DNA of 43,703 nucleotides from Pseudoflavonifractor phocaeensis (GCF_021531375.1 NZ_JADYTU010000018.1:1-43703), one strand, 5' to 3'; shown: positions 30,235 to 39,640, counted from the first letter of the stretch. Notes: generated by a model from the sequence alone, not told the origin. Numbers and translations: made by a program.

Positions 30235-30930
30235 ATGAGCAAAATTCTGATTGTAGAGGACGACCGGGAGATTGCCATGCTGGAGCGGGACTATCTGGAG
30301 ATCGAGGGGTTCGAGACTGTTCTGGTGGATAACGGCCAGACCGCGGTGGGTGAGGCCGTCAACGGCGGGTACGATCTGATCCTGTTGGACCTGATGCTGC
30401 CCGGCTGCAACGGATACGACATCTGCCGGCTCATTCGGGACCGGATCGACGTGCCCATCCTGATGGTCACTGCCCGGTCGGAGTCGGTGGATAAGATCCG
30501 GGGCTTGGGCCTCGGGGCGGACGACTATATCCCCAAACCCTTTGACCCTGCTGAATTGGTGGCTCGGGTCAAATCCCATCTCAGCCGTTATGAGCGGCTG
30601 ACCAGGCCCGAGGTCCTTCAGGCCAGGGACAAGGTCATTGCGGTGGCAGATCTGGAGATCTACCCCCAGAGCTGGAAAGTTTATAAAGGCGGCCAGGAAA
30701 TCAAAATGCCAAACCGTGAATTTGAACTGCTGAAATTTCTGGCGTCGTACCCCAACATTGTTTTTTCCAAGGACCGGCTGTTCGAGACCATCTGGGGCTA
30801 TGATTATGTAGGGGACAGCGCTACCGTCACCGTTCACATTGGAAGGGTCCGTGATAAGATCGAGGATGACCCCAACCATCCAAAAATCATTGAGACCGTG
30901 TGGGGGGCGGGCTACCGGCTGAACGGTTAG
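30235..30930 (+). CDS. OmpR/PhoB-family response regulator (231 aa)
   Basis: Receiver domain with acidic pair VEDD at 7-10, phospho-acceptor Asp52 in LLDLMLPG and Lys about 101 in PKPFDP; C-terminal winged helix with the recognition region SATVTVHIGRVRDKIE and VWGAGYRL. GGAGG seven bases before ATG. Partner of the upstream kinase and likely regulator of the export operon that follows; GTTTARR-type boxes precede both the kinase gene and the export operon. Confidence 0.95.
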   Translation: MSKILIVEDDREIAMLERDYLEIEGFETVLVDNGQTAVGEAVNGGYDLILLDLMLPGCNGYDICRLIRDRIDVPILMVTARSESVDKIRGLGLGADDYIPKPFDPAELVARVKSHLSRYERLTRPEVLQARDKVIAVADLEIYPQSWKVYKGGQEIKMPNREFELLKFLASYPNIVFSKDRLFETIWGYDYVGDSATVTVHIGRVRDKIEDDPNHPKIIETVWGAGYRLNG

Positions 30931-31165
30931 GGACGCAGGCCGTCATGATGACGACACGGCGACGTATCGTAGGGTATATTGCTCAGCAAAGGCGGGGAGA
31001 ACTCCCTGCCTTTGCTGCTGTCCAATGGGCCCCCCCAATAGGCGGCATAAAATATTTGGATTCTGTTTAGAAAAAATTTCGTTTTCTGCCCCCGGCTGTT
31101 TAAATTTCGCGCATACAATGGAGACCTTCAATGGAACTACCTTACATGGAAAGGACGGTTTTCCC

Positions 31166-32887
31166 ATGAACCTGCCATTATTGAAGAAGTCATCCGCTCC
31201 ACAGGAGGAACCTAACACCTCCCAGGGCGGGGGGGGAAAGGGCAAGGCTTCCCGCAAGCGTTTGGGCAAAAAGCGGATCGTTGCGCTGGTGGTGGTCTGC
31301 GCCCTTGTGGTTGGCGCAGGAGTCCACTTCCTGGGCGGAAGAGGGGGCGCGGCCCCGGCGGCTGACCTCTCCTATACCACTGCCGCCGTGGAGCGGCGGG
31401 ACATCACCTCGTCGATCACCGGGAGCGGCACGCTGGAAGCCGCCGATTCCTACTCCGTGACAACCCTGTTGGAGGACACCATCCTCACCGCCGACTTTGA
31501 GGAGGGGGACGAGGTGGAGGCGGGCGCTGTGCTGTATACCCTCGATTCCTCCGATGCGGCCAATTCTCTGGAGCAGTCTGAGATCTCTCTGCAGCAGGCC
31601 CAGCGCAGTTATCAGCGGCAGTTGGAGAACCAGGAGGATCTGAATATTGCTGCCGCCGCGGCCGGACGGGTGTATACCCTGGACGTGGAGGTAGGGGATG
31701 AGGTCAATGCGGGACAGACCATCGCCACCATCCGGGACTCCGATACCATGAGCCTGGAGGTCGATTTCCTTGCCGACGAGGCGGAAGGCTTCTATGTGGG
31801 TCAAGGCGCCGACGTGACTCTGGACAGCACCTTTGAGACCCTCCCCGGCACCATTTCCAAAGTCAGCGGCAATACCGTCATCCTCACTGGCAACGTGATG
31901 GTCCGGACCGTCACCATTGATGTGAGCAATCCCGGCGGCCTGTCCACCAGCCAGAGTGCAAGCGCCGCCGTAGGCGCCGTCACCAGCGTCAGCAGCGGCA
32001 CCTTTACGTACAGCCAGGAGAAAACCGTCACCGCCAAGGTTTCCGGCGAGGTCAGCAGCGTCTTGGTATCCGAGGGCGACCGGGTGTCCAAAAACCAGAC
32101 CTTGGTGGTGCTGACCAGCGACACCGTGGACGACTCGGTACAGAACGCAGCCGACTCCCTTCGCAACGCGGAGATCTCTCTGGAAAACCGCTATGACCAG
32201 CTGGACGATTACACCATCACCGCCCCCATCAAGGGCACCATCATCGACAAGAACTATAACGCCGGTGAGATCTCCGAGTCCAACCAGGTGCTGTGTACCA
32301 TCTATGACCTGAGTTATCTCACCATGACGCTGAGCGTGGACGAACTGGACATCTCCGACATCCGGGCGGGCCAGACCGTCTCCATCACCGCCGACGCGGT
32401 GGATGGCAAGACCTATGAGGGGGTGGTCACCAAGGTCAGCGTAGCCGGTACCTACTCCAATGGCGTCACCACCTACCCCGTCACCATCCGCATTGATGAG
32501 ACTGAGGGTCTTCTGCCCGGTATGAATGTGGACGCCACCATTGTGCTGGACAGCGTCAGCGGCGTGCTGGCCATCCCCTCCGCCGCCCTCCAGCGGGGCA
32601 ACACGGTACTGGTCACGGCCGACTCGCCCAGCGCCGCCGGCGGCGAGGCCGATGAAAACGGCTATGTCTCCGTCCGGATTACAACAGGGACAGGCAATGA
32701 CAGCTATCTGGAAGTCACCTCGGGCCTGCAGGAGGGGGACACCGTGGTCTACATTCAAACCGGTTCCTCCAGCAGAGAGTTTGAAATGGGAATGATGGGC
32801 GGCATGCCTGGCGCAAACATGGGCGGCGGTATGCCCAGTGCAGGACCCGGCGGGAACGGCCCGGGCGGCGGCCGGGGAGGATTCTGA
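31166..32887 (+). CDS. MacA/HlyD-type membrane fusion protein (573 aa)
   Basis: Adaptor subunit of a MacAB-type export ABC system, anchored by one TM helix at about 37-56 after a basic cytosolic stretch. It has a barrel-sandwich (lipoyl) hybrid domain followed by a second, similar unit (DRVSKNQTLVVLTSD matches the first unit's DEVEAGAVLYTLDSS), then a beta-barrel domain near LSVDELDISDIRAGQTVSI. The C-terminus is Gly/Met-rich (MGMMGGMPGANMGGGMP). The family usually has about 400 residues, so this is long through the duplicated unit. ATG 31166 chosen (AAGGA ten bases upstream); the frame is open to 31025 but upstream starts lack ribosome sites. TACAAT at 31114 is a possible -10. Confidence 0.9.
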   Translation: MNLPLLKKSSAPQEEPNTSQGGGGKGKASRKRLGKKRIVALVVVCALVVGAGVHFLGGRGGAAPAADLSYTTAAVERRDITSSITGSGTLEAADSYSVTTLLEDTILTADFEEGDEVEAGAVLYTLDSSDAANSLEQSEISLQQAQRSYQRQLENQEDLNIAAAAAGRVYTLDVEVGDEVNAGQTIATIRDSDTMSLEVDFLADEAEGFYVGQGADVTLDSTFETLPGTISKVSGNTVILTGNVMVRTVTIDVSNPGGLSTSQSASAAVGAVTSVSSGTFTYSQEKTVTAKVSGEVSSVLVSEGDRVSKNQTLVVLTSDTVDDSVQNAADSLRNAEISLENRYDQLDDYTITAPIKGTIIDKNYNAGEISESNQVLCTIYDLSYLTMTLSVDELDISDIRAGQTVSITADAVDGKTYEGVVTKVSVAGTYSNGVTTYPVTIRIDETEGLLPGMNVDATIVLDSVSGVLAIPSAALQRGNTVLVTADSPSAAGGEADENGYVSVRITTGTGNDSYLEVTSGLQEGDTVVYIQTGSSSREFEMGMMGGMPGANMGGGMPSAGPGGNGPGGGRGGF

Positions 32888-32888
32888 G

Positions 32889-33632
32889 ATGAGAGCGCTG
32901 ATCGAATTTCAACAGGTCTGCAAATATTACCACATGGGAGATTCCACCGTGACAGCCGCCGACCATATCTCGTTTCAGATTTCAAAAGGGGAATTTGTGG
33001 CCATCGTGGGCTCTTCGGGCTCGGGAAAATCCACCTGTATGAATATTATCGGCTGCCTGGACGTCCCTTCGGAGGGCACCTATCTCCTGGACGGCCGGGA
33101 TGTGGGCGAGATGAATAAAAACAAATTGGCGGAGATCCGAAATGAGCTGCTGGGCTTTATTTTTCAGCAGTACAATCTGCTGCCCAAGCTGAATTTGCTG
33201 GAAAACGTGGAGGTCCCTCTGATGTACGCCGGCGTGGGCAAGGCGGAGCGCCGCCGCCGCGCCATGGAATCCCTGGAGCGGGTGGGGCTGGAGGACAAGT
33301 GGAAGCACCGTCCCAATCAATTGTCCGGCGGCCAGCAGCAGCGGGCGTCCATCGCACGGGCGCTGGTGGGGCGGCCGGCGGTCATTCTGGCTGATGAGCC
33401 CACCGGTGCGCTGGACTCCAGGACCGGACGGGAGGTCCTCGCCCTGCTCCAGGACCTCCACGCCGCCGGAAACACCGTGGTTCTGATCACCCATGACAAC
33501 TCCATCGCCGTCCAGGCACAGCGGATCATCCGTCTGGAGGACGGCAGGGTGGTCTATGACGGTCCCTCCGACGCACCGGAGGCGGTGGTTATCCCCCGGG
33601 CGGCGAGAGCGAAGGGAGGCGCGGCCCTGTGA
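32889..33632 (+). CDS. MacB/LolD-type ABC ATPase (247 aa)
   Basis: Energises the export complex with the permease that follows. Walker A GSSGSGKST (41-49), Q-loop FQQYNLLP, signature LSGGQQQRASIA, Walker B VILADEPTGALD and switch ITHD. ATG one base after the adaptor stop, with GGAGG eight bases upstream; its end overlaps the permease start by four bases. Confidence 0.96.
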   Translation: MRALIEFQQVCKYYHMGDSTVTAADHISFQISKGEFVAIVGSSGSGKSTCMNIIGCLDVPSEGTYLLDGRDVGEMNKNKLAEIRNELLGFIFQQYNLLPKLNLLENVEVPLMYAGVGKAERRRRAMESLERVGLEDKWKHRPNQLSGGQQQRASIARALVGRPAVILADEPTGALDSRTGREVLALLQDLHAAGNTVVLITHDNSIAVQAQRIIRLEDGRVVYDGPSDAPEAVVIPRAARAKGGAAL

Positions 33633-34816
33633 GCATTCTGGAATCTCTGGAGCTGGCCCTGAAAAATATTGTGTCCAGCAAAACCAGGACCCTGCTGACT
33701 ATGCTGGGCATCATCATCGGCGTGGCCGCCGTTATCATCATTGTGGGTCTTGGCAACGGCCTGGAAGGCTACGTTACCGACAGCTTTTCCGACCTTGGCA
33801 CTGACACCCTCACGGTCTCAGTCATGTCCCGGGGAGCCACCCGCACCATAGATGTGGAGGACATGTACGGCATCGTGGAAGAAAACAGCCAATACCTGGA
33901 TCTGTGTTCCCCCACCGCCGGTATGATGGCATCGGTCAAGATCGGCTCGGACACCACCAGCACTTCAGTTTCCGGCGTCAGCGAGGATTACCTCGCCATT
34001 AAAAATTACACCATCTCCAAGGGCCGAAACCTCCAATACAGCGATATCCTCCAGCGCAGCCGCGTGTGTGTGGTGGGCGCTTATGTGGACCAGGCGTATT
34101 ACGGGGGCAGCGCCGTAGGCCAGACCCTTCGGGTAGGGGGCACCAGCCTGACCATCGTGGGGGTCATCGAGCAGCAGAGCGAGTCACTGGAGGAAGGCGG
34201 CGCAGACGACTGCCTCTTTTTGCCCTATTCCACCGCGTCCCGCCTGTCCGGGCAGATCTCTTCCTTTGTGGTCACCGTCAGAAGTGAAGACACCTTGAAT
34301 GAGAGTAAGACGGCGCTGGAAAACGCGCTCTACAGCTTTTTTGAAAGCGACGACTTCTACACCGTTACCAGCATGGCCCAGATGCTGGAGACCATGACCA
34401 GTATGATAAACATTCTGGTCTGTGTACTGGCTGGTATCGCCGCCATCTCTCTGGTGGTGGGCGGTATCGGCATTATGAACATTATGCTGGTGTCCGTCAC
34501 CGAGCGCACGCGAGAGATCGGCATTCGAAAGTCCCTGGGGGCCAAGGAACGCTACATCATGCAGCTGTTCGTCATCGAGGCGGCGGCCACCAGCGCTCTG
34601 GGCGGGGTCATCGGAATTCTGCTGGGGTATATTCTGTCCTCCGCGGCCTCCGTGGTCATCACCAGAGCCATGGAGACTACGCTGACCGTGGCCCCTACCC
34701 TGGGTGCGGTCCTGCTGGCTTTCGGCATCTCGGTGGGCATCGGCGTACTGTTCGGCTACCTTCCCGCCAAAAAGGCGGCAAAGCTGAACCCAATTGACGC
34801 GCTGCGCTATGACTGA
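33629..34816 (+). CDS. MacB/FtsX-type ABC permease (395 aa)
   Basis: Membrane subunit with one N-terminal TM helix (LLTMLGIIIGVAAVIIIVGLG, split as LLTMLGIIIGVAA and VIIIVGLG), a large extracytoplasmic MacB_PCD domain, and three C-terminal TM helices around ISLVVGGIGIMNIMLVSV, TSALGGVIGILLGYIL and LLAFGISVGIGVLFGY. The usual GxRxAxGA/ERTREIGIRKSLGAKE loop is present. GTG start overlapping the ATPase stop. With the adaptor and ATPase it forms a tripartite exporter, likely for a peptide or lipid-like compound; substrate unknown. Confidence 0.95.
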   Translation: MSILESLELALKNIVSSKTRTLLTMLGIIIGVAAVIIIVGLGNGLEGYVTDSFSDLGTDTLTVSVMSRGATRTIDVEDMYGIVEENSQYLDLCSPTAGMMASVKIGSDTTSTSVSGVSEDYLAIKNYTISKGRNLQYSDILQRSRVCVVGAYVDQAYYGGSAVGQTLRVGGTSLTIVGVIEQQSESLEEGGADDCLFLPYSTASRLSGQISSFVVTVRSEDTLNESKTALENALYSFFESDDFYTVTSMAQMLETMTSMINILVCVLAGIAAISLVVGGIGIMNIMLVSVTERTREIGIRKSLGAKERYIMQLFVIEAAATSALGGVIGILLGYILSSAASVVITRAMETTLTVAPTLGAVLLAFGISVGIGVLFGYLPAKKAAKLNPIDALRYD

Positions 34817-34851
34817 GCCCTGATTTGAGTTGAAAAAGGAGTAGATGAGAT

Positions 34852-36729
34852 ATGAAACATCGCTTGACCGCCTTGGCCGCCGCGCTGTCTCTGGTGTTGA
34901 CCCTGGGATGTGTGGGAACGGCTTCCGCCGTGGACCAGTCCACCACCCTGGAGACCATCCGGGCCCTGGGCATCATGGTGGGGGATGACCAAGGCGATAT
35001 GAAGTTGAATGCTTCCGTCACCCGCGCGGAATTCGTTACCATGATGACGGCCGCCTCCAGCTATCAGGATACCATCGGCGTGGGCTCCGGAGTCTCCCTG
35101 TTCAAAGACGTGAAGAGCGGCCACTGGGCCGGCGAGTACATCAAGCTGGCGGTGGAGCAGAATTGGATGTGCGGCTATGTGGACGGCACCTTCCGTCCGG
35201 AGAACACCATCACCCTGGAGGAGGCCTGCACCGCCCTGCTGCGGCTGCTGGGCTATGACTCGGGCAGCCTGGCCGGCTCCTTCCCCTCCGCCCAGCTGTC
35301 TAAAGCCGGCGCCATCGGCCTGCTGGACGATGTGACCGCTTCCCAGGGCCAGACCTTGACGCGCCGGGACTGTGTCACACTCTTCTACAACCTGCTGGTC
35401 AGTGACACCAGCGGCGGCGCAGTCTATGGTACCACCCTGGGCTACACCGTTACCAACGGCGAGGTGGACTATTCCGCCTTGGTGAACAGCAACACCAAGG
35501 GACCCTATGTGGCCGCCACCGACGGCGGGGTGACGGTGCCCTTCTCCACCTCCGGCATCGCCGTCTACCGGAACGGCTCCGCCGCCGACCTGTCCGCCGT
35601 CAAGCAGTACGACGTCTACTACTATAACTCCAACCTGCGTACCGTTTGGGTATACAGCGACCGGGTGACCGGCACCCTCACTAGCCTGTCTCCCAGCAAA
35701 ACCTCCCCCACCTCCGCCACCGTGGCCGGGGTCACCTACCCGGTGGCCACTTCCACCGCCGCCTATAAGCTGTCCAGTCAAGGCGAGTTTGCCCCGGGCG
35801 ATCTGGTCACCGTGCTGCTGGGCATGAACGGCGATATTGTGGACGTGATCTCCCCCCAGGACAGCGAATCAGTCTACTATGGCGTGGTGGTGTCCAGCGC
35901 CAAGGCGGCGTCCTCCTCGTCCACCACCTCCTCCGCTGCCGCCAGCGTCCAGGTAGTGACCCAGGTGGCCTGCACGGACGGCACCGTCCGAACCTTCTAT
36001 CACAGCGGCAGCGAACTGGCCGCCGGACGGCTGGTGAGTGTCTCGGTTGCCCAAGGGGATACGACCGTCAAGGGCATTTCCGGCAAAAGCCTGTCGGGCA
36101 CAGTCAATGCCGACGGCACCCGGTTTGCCGGGTATGATCTCGCACCCGGGGTGGAGATCCTGGATACCGACGGTAGCGGCGGCTACGTCCGCATCTACCC
36201 CTCCCGTCTGGCCGGGGCAACGCTGACCGCCGGCGATGTGCGGTACTATACCCTGGACTCCAACGGCGACATCAATCGTCTGGTACTCAACGAGGCCACG
36301 GGCGATATCAATCCCTATGTCTACTTGACCAAGGTGGAAAATGACTTTGAAGATATGAACGCTTCCGGAAGTTACCAATATATCCGGAACGGGACGACTT
36401 ACAGCATCAGCAGCAGCGGAAGGGCATACGGCGTCAGCACCGGCGGAGCGGCGCTGATCTATGAGGACGGCAGTCTGAACAGTATCCGCCAGCTCACGGC
36501 GGTCGGCATTGACGCCCTGAGTGACCTGTATGCCGTGTCCGGGAACAAGCAATATGCCCTGGATGAGGGGGTGCAGGTCCTGCTGCGGGATACCACCGGC
36601 GCCCGGGATTACTACGCGACCACTCTGTCGGAGATCAACGCCTCTGAATATACTCTGACGGGATGGTATGATAACCTGGGCTATTCCGCCGGGGGACGCA
36701 TCCGGCTCATCGTGGCCACGAAGAATTGA
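34852..36729 (+). CDS. SLH-domain surface protein (625 aa)
   Basis: Signal peptide at residues 1-26 (basic start, then AALSLVLTLGCVGTASA). Two to three S-layer homology repeats follow, e.g. NASVTRAEFVTMM and FKDVKSGHWAGEYIKLAVEQ with GYVDGTFRPENTITLEEACT, which bind cell-wall polymers. The remaining 450 residues are Ser/Thr-rich beta-strand-type sequence without a recognised domain. Spacing and orientation (36 bases after the permease) place it in the export operon, suggesting it is an extracellular partner of that system. A terminator follows. Confidence 0.9.
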   Translation: MKHRLTALAAALSLVLTLGCVGTASAVDQSTTLETIRALGIMVGDDQGDMKLNASVTRAEFVTMMTAASSYQDTIGVGSGVSLFKDVKSGHWAGEYIKLAVEQNWMCGYVDGTFRPENTITLEEACTALLRLLGYDSGSLAGSFPSAQLSKAGAIGLLDDVTASQGQTLTRRDCVTLFYNLLVSDTSGGAVYGTTLGYTVTNGEVDYSALVNSNTKGPYVAATDGGVTVPFSTSGIAVYRNGSAADLSAVKQYDVYYYNSNLRTVWVYSDRVTGTLTSLSPSKTSPTSATVAGVTYPVATSTAAYKLSSQGEFAPGDLVTVLLGMNGDIVDVISPQDSESVYYGVVVSSAKAASSSSTTSSAAASVQVVTQVACTDGTVRTFYHSGSELAAGRLVSVSVAQGDTTVKGISGKSLSGTVNADGTRFAGYDLAPGVEILDTDGSGGYVRIYPSRLAGATLTAGDVRYYTLDSNGDINRLVLNEATGDINPYVYLTKVENDFEDMNASGSYQYIRNGTTYSISSSGRAYGVSTGGAALIYEDGSLNSIRQLTAVGIDALSDLYAVSGNKQYALDEGVQVLLRDTTGARDYYATTLSEINASEYTLTGWYDNLGYSAGGRIRLIVATKN

Positions 36730-36765
36730 GCTTCCAAATATGTCGCGGGGCCCATCCTGCCGGCC

Positions 36766-36800
36766 AAAAGCGCCTGGAATCTATGATTCCAGGCGCTTTT
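36766..36800 (+). terminator. Terminator of the kinase-export-SLH operon
   Basis: Perfect 16-bp stem (36766-36781 with 36785-36800), TAT loop, arms ending in TTTT. Confidence 0.93.
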
Positions 36801-36936
36801 CTGCTGACGTGACCGGGAAAATGACGGATCGGAAGATAAACGTTGAAGAATGGAAGAAAACCTGCCATAATAAAGAAAGACCGGAGAAAGTGAAGAAACG
36901 ATTTCCGCCTGCGGTTGTTCATATCCCTGGCTGCTG

Positions 36937-36945
36937 TGATATGAT
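36937..36945 (+). promoter_or_regulatory. Extended -10 promoter of the GTPase-nuclease gene
   Basis: TGATATGAT (extended -10); a TTGTTC at 36915-36920 is 19 bases upstream as a poor -35. About 70 bases of leader follow, with a short 7-codon frame (36996-37019) overlapping the main ATG. Confidence 0.5.
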
Positions 36946-36995
36946 GGCCGCTGCGCAGGAGAATTTACATTTAAAATTTCTCGAAGCTTAACAGT

Positions 36996-37019
36996 ATGAA
37001 AGTGATTTTTGCGATATGA
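36996..37019 (+). other. Possible 7-codon leader peptide
   Basis: ATG AAA GTG ATT TTT GCG ATA TGA, whose stop overlaps the downstream ATG (ATGA). No good ribosome site is seen for it, but neither for the main ATG, so translational coupling is possible. tet(M) is known to be controlled by a leader peptide; the similarity is only suggestive. Confidence 0.3.
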
Positions 37020-39640
37020 GACGAATTTGTATCGGTGTTATGGCCCATGTGGACGCGGGGAAGACCACCCTGTCCGAAGGGCTGTTATACGAGAGCGGTG
37101 CCCTGCGGAGGCTGGGCCGGGTGGACCATGGGGACGCCTTTCTGGACACTGACGTCCTGGAGCGGGAACGGGGCATCACCATCTTCTCCAAGCAGGCCCT
37201 GCTGACCCTGGGAGAGACGGAGATCACCCTGTTGGACACCCCCGGCCATGTGGATTTTTCCGCCGAAATGGAGCGGACGCTTCAGGTGCTGGACTACGCC
37301 ATTCTGGTCATCAGCGGCACCGACGGGGTCCAGAGCCACACCAGGACCCTGTGGCGGCTGCTGGCGCGGTACCGGGTCCCCACGTTTTTGTTCATCAACA
37401 AGATGGACCTGGCGGGGGCGGACCGGGAGGGACTGCTGGAGCAGTTCCGGAGCCAACTGGACGGGGGCTGCGTGGACTTTGGCGGCGGCCCGGAGGTCCG
37501 GGACGAGGGAGTCGCCATGGAGAGCGAGGAGGCCCTGGAGCGCTTTCTGGACACGGGGACCGTGCCGGAGGAGATGACCGCCAGCCTGATTCGGGCACGG
37601 AAGGTGTTCCCCTGTTGGTTCGGCTCCGCTCTGAAACTGGATGGGGTGGCGGAGTTCCTGAAGGGACTGGAGACCTATACACGCCAGCCGGAGTACCCCG
37701 GAAAATTTGGGGCCCGGGTCTTTAAGATATCCCGGGACAGCCAGAATGCCCGGCTGACCTGGATGAAGATCACCGGCGGAGTTCTGAAGGCGAAGACGGT
37801 CCTCACCGGCGGACTGGGGGAGGACGCCTGGGAGGAGAAGGCGGACCAACTGCGGCTCTATTCCGGGACAAAATTCCGTCCCCTGGACCAGGCGGAGGCA
37901 GGAATGGTGGTGGCGGTCACCGGGCTGACCCACACCCGGCCCGGCCAGGGTCTGGGCGGGGAGGCGGAGGCCAAGGGGCCGGTGCTGGAGCCGGTACTCA
38001 ACTACCAGCTGATCCTGCCCCAAGGGGCGGACCCCCACACCGTGCTGCCCAAGCTGCACCAGCTGGAGGAGGAGGACCCCATGCTGCGGGTGCTGTGGGA
38101 CCCCCGGTGGAAGGAGATCCACGTCCAGCTCATGGGCCAGGTCCAGCTTGAAATTCTCAGACGGCTTATCGCCGACCGCTTTGGTCTGGATGTGGAGTTT
38201 GGGACGGGGAGCATCGTCTATAAGGAGACCATCGCCGAGGCGGTGGAGGGAGTGGGGCACTTTGAGCCCTTGCGTCACTATGCGGAGGTCCATCTGCTTC
38301 TGGAGCCGGGGGAGCGGGGCAGCGGCCTGCGGGTGGCCTCGGCATGCTCCACCGACCAGCTGGATCTGAACTGGCAGCGGCTTATTTTGACCCACCTGCT
38401 GGAGCGGGACCACCCCGGGGTCCTAACCGGCTCTCCTATTACGGATATGAAGATCGCCCTGGTGGCGGGGAAAGCCCACCTGAAGCACACCGAGGGGGGC
38501 GACTTCCGCCAGGCCACCTATCGGGCGGTGCGCCAGGGCCTGATGCAGGCCCGGTCCGTCCTGTTGGAACCCTTTTACGACTTCACCTTGGAGCTGCCCC
38601 CTGACTGCGTGGGCCGGGCCATGACCGACATTCAGACCATGGGCGGAGAGGTGGAGAGTCCGGAGACCCAGGGAGAGCTGTCCGTTCTGACGGGGCGGGC
38701 CCCGGTGGCCGGCCTACGGGACTACTGGCAGGAGGTCACCGCCTATACCCGGGGGATGGGGCGGCTGTCCTGCGCGCTGCGGGGCTATGAGCCCTGCCGC
38801 GACCAGGAGGCGGCCGCTGCCGCCATCGGCTACGACCCAGAGCGGGATGTGGACAACCCCGCGGATTCCGTGTTCTGCGCCCACGGGGGCGGCTTCAACG
38901 TGAAGTGGGACCAGGTGCGGCAGTACATGCATGTGGACAGCGGCCTGCGTCTGGGGGAGGAGGAGCCGGAACCTACCAGTCCCGCCGGAGGGCGGCGGGA
39001 GTACCGGGGCGGTTCTCTGGAGCAGGACAAGGAGCTCCAGGCTGTCTTTGAGCGGACCTACGGCAAGGTGGAACGCCAGGACTTCCAGCCCCAGAAGAAG
39101 CCGGCCCGCACCAGTCTGAGCGACAGCTACACCATTCGGGAGCAAAAGACCGGCCCGGAATATCTGCTGGTGGACGGCTACAACATCATCTTCGCCTGGG
39201 AGGAGTTGAACGAGGTGGCCCGGACCGATGTGGCCGCCGCCCGGGCCATGCTGGAGGATATTTTGTCCAATTACCAGGGATTTCGGAAGTGCGTGGTCAT
39301 TCTGGTTTTTGACGCCTACAAGGTGAAAGGCAATCCGGGGTCGGTGGAGAAGAAGAACGGCATCTACGTGGTGTACACCAAAGAGGCGGAGACCGCCGAC
39401 TCTTACATCGAGAAGGCTACCTATGACCTGAGCCGGGACCACCGGGTCCGGGTGGCCACCTCCGACGGCCTGGAGCAAATGATCATCCTGGGTCATGGGG
39501 CGCTGCGCCTGTCCGCCCGGGCCTTCAAGGCGGAGGTGGAGCAGACCAGAGGGGAGATTGCCCGGCTGGTGGCCGACTACAACGGGAGAAACCGGGACCT
39601 GAGCAAGCTGAAAAACACCGCCCGGGTCACGAAGCAGTAA
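37016..39640 (+). CDS. Tet(M)/EF-G-like translational GTPase fused to a YacP/Rae1-type NYN domain (874 aa)
   Basis: Residues 1-about 650 follow the ribosomal-protection/EF-G layout: P-loop AHVDAGKT (10-17), switch RERGITIF, DTPGHVDF, NKMD, then domains II-V including GQVQLEILRRL, YKETIAE and the GRAPVAG region in domain V. Residues about 715-874 are a complete NYN domain close to YacP: LLVDGYNIIFAWEEL (Asp720), LVFDAYKVKG (Asp766), YTKEAETADSYIEK (Asp795), ATSDGLEQ (Asp817) and GALRLSARAF. In Bacillus, YacP (Rae1) is a ribosome-associated endoribonuclease that cleaves mRNA in the A site. A linked GTPase would bring that nuclease to the ribosome. I would not call it a tetracycline-resistance gene. 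No strong ribosome site upstream of the ATG. Confidence 0.9.
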   Translation: MRRICIGVMAHVDAGKTTLSEGLLYESGALRRLGRVDHGDAFLDTDVLERERGITIFSKQALLTLGETEITLLDTPGHVDFSAEMERTLQVLDYAILVISGTDGVQSHTRTLWRLLARYRVPTFLFINKMDLAGADREGLLEQFRSQLDGGCVDFGGGPEVRDEGVAMESEEALERFLDTGTVPEEMTASLIRARKVFPCWFGSALKLDGVAEFLKGLETYTRQPEYPGKFGARVFKISRDSQNARLTWMKITGGVLKAKTVLTGGLGEDAWEEKADQLRLYSGTKFRPLDQAEAGMVVAVTGLTHTRPGQGLGGEAEAKGPVLEPVLNYQLILPQGADPHTVLPKLHQLEEEDPMLRVLWDPRWKEIHVQLMGQVQLEILRRLIADRFGLDVEFGTGSIVYKETIAEAVEGVGHFEPLRHYAEVHLLLEPGERGSGLRVASACSTDQLDLNWQRLILTHLLERDHPGVLTGSPITDMKIALVAGKAHLKHTEGGDFRQATYRAVRQGLMQARSVLLEPFYDFTLELPPDCVGRAMTDIQTMGGEVESPETQGELSVLTGRAPVAGLRDYWQEVTAYTRGMGRLSCALRGYEPCRDQEAAAAAIGYDPERDVDNPADSVFCAHGGGFNVKWDQVRQYMHVDSGLRLGEEEPEPTSPAGGRREYRGGSLEQDKELQAVFERTYGKVERQDFQPQKKPARTSLSDSYTIREQKTGPEYLLVDGYNIIFAWEELNEVARTDVAAARAMLEDILSNYQGFRKCVVILVFDAYKVKGNPGSVEKKNGIYVVYTKEAETADSYIEKATYDLSRDHRVRVATSDGLEQMIILGHGALRLSARAFKAEVEQTRGEIARLVADYNGRNRDLSKLKNTARVTKQ

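Noticed and set aside
37016-39640. Call as tetracycline-resistance gene tet(M)-like
   Set aside because: The GTPase part is related, but the fused nuclease domain and chromosomal setting argue for a translation-quality role; resistance cannot be asserted from sequence.
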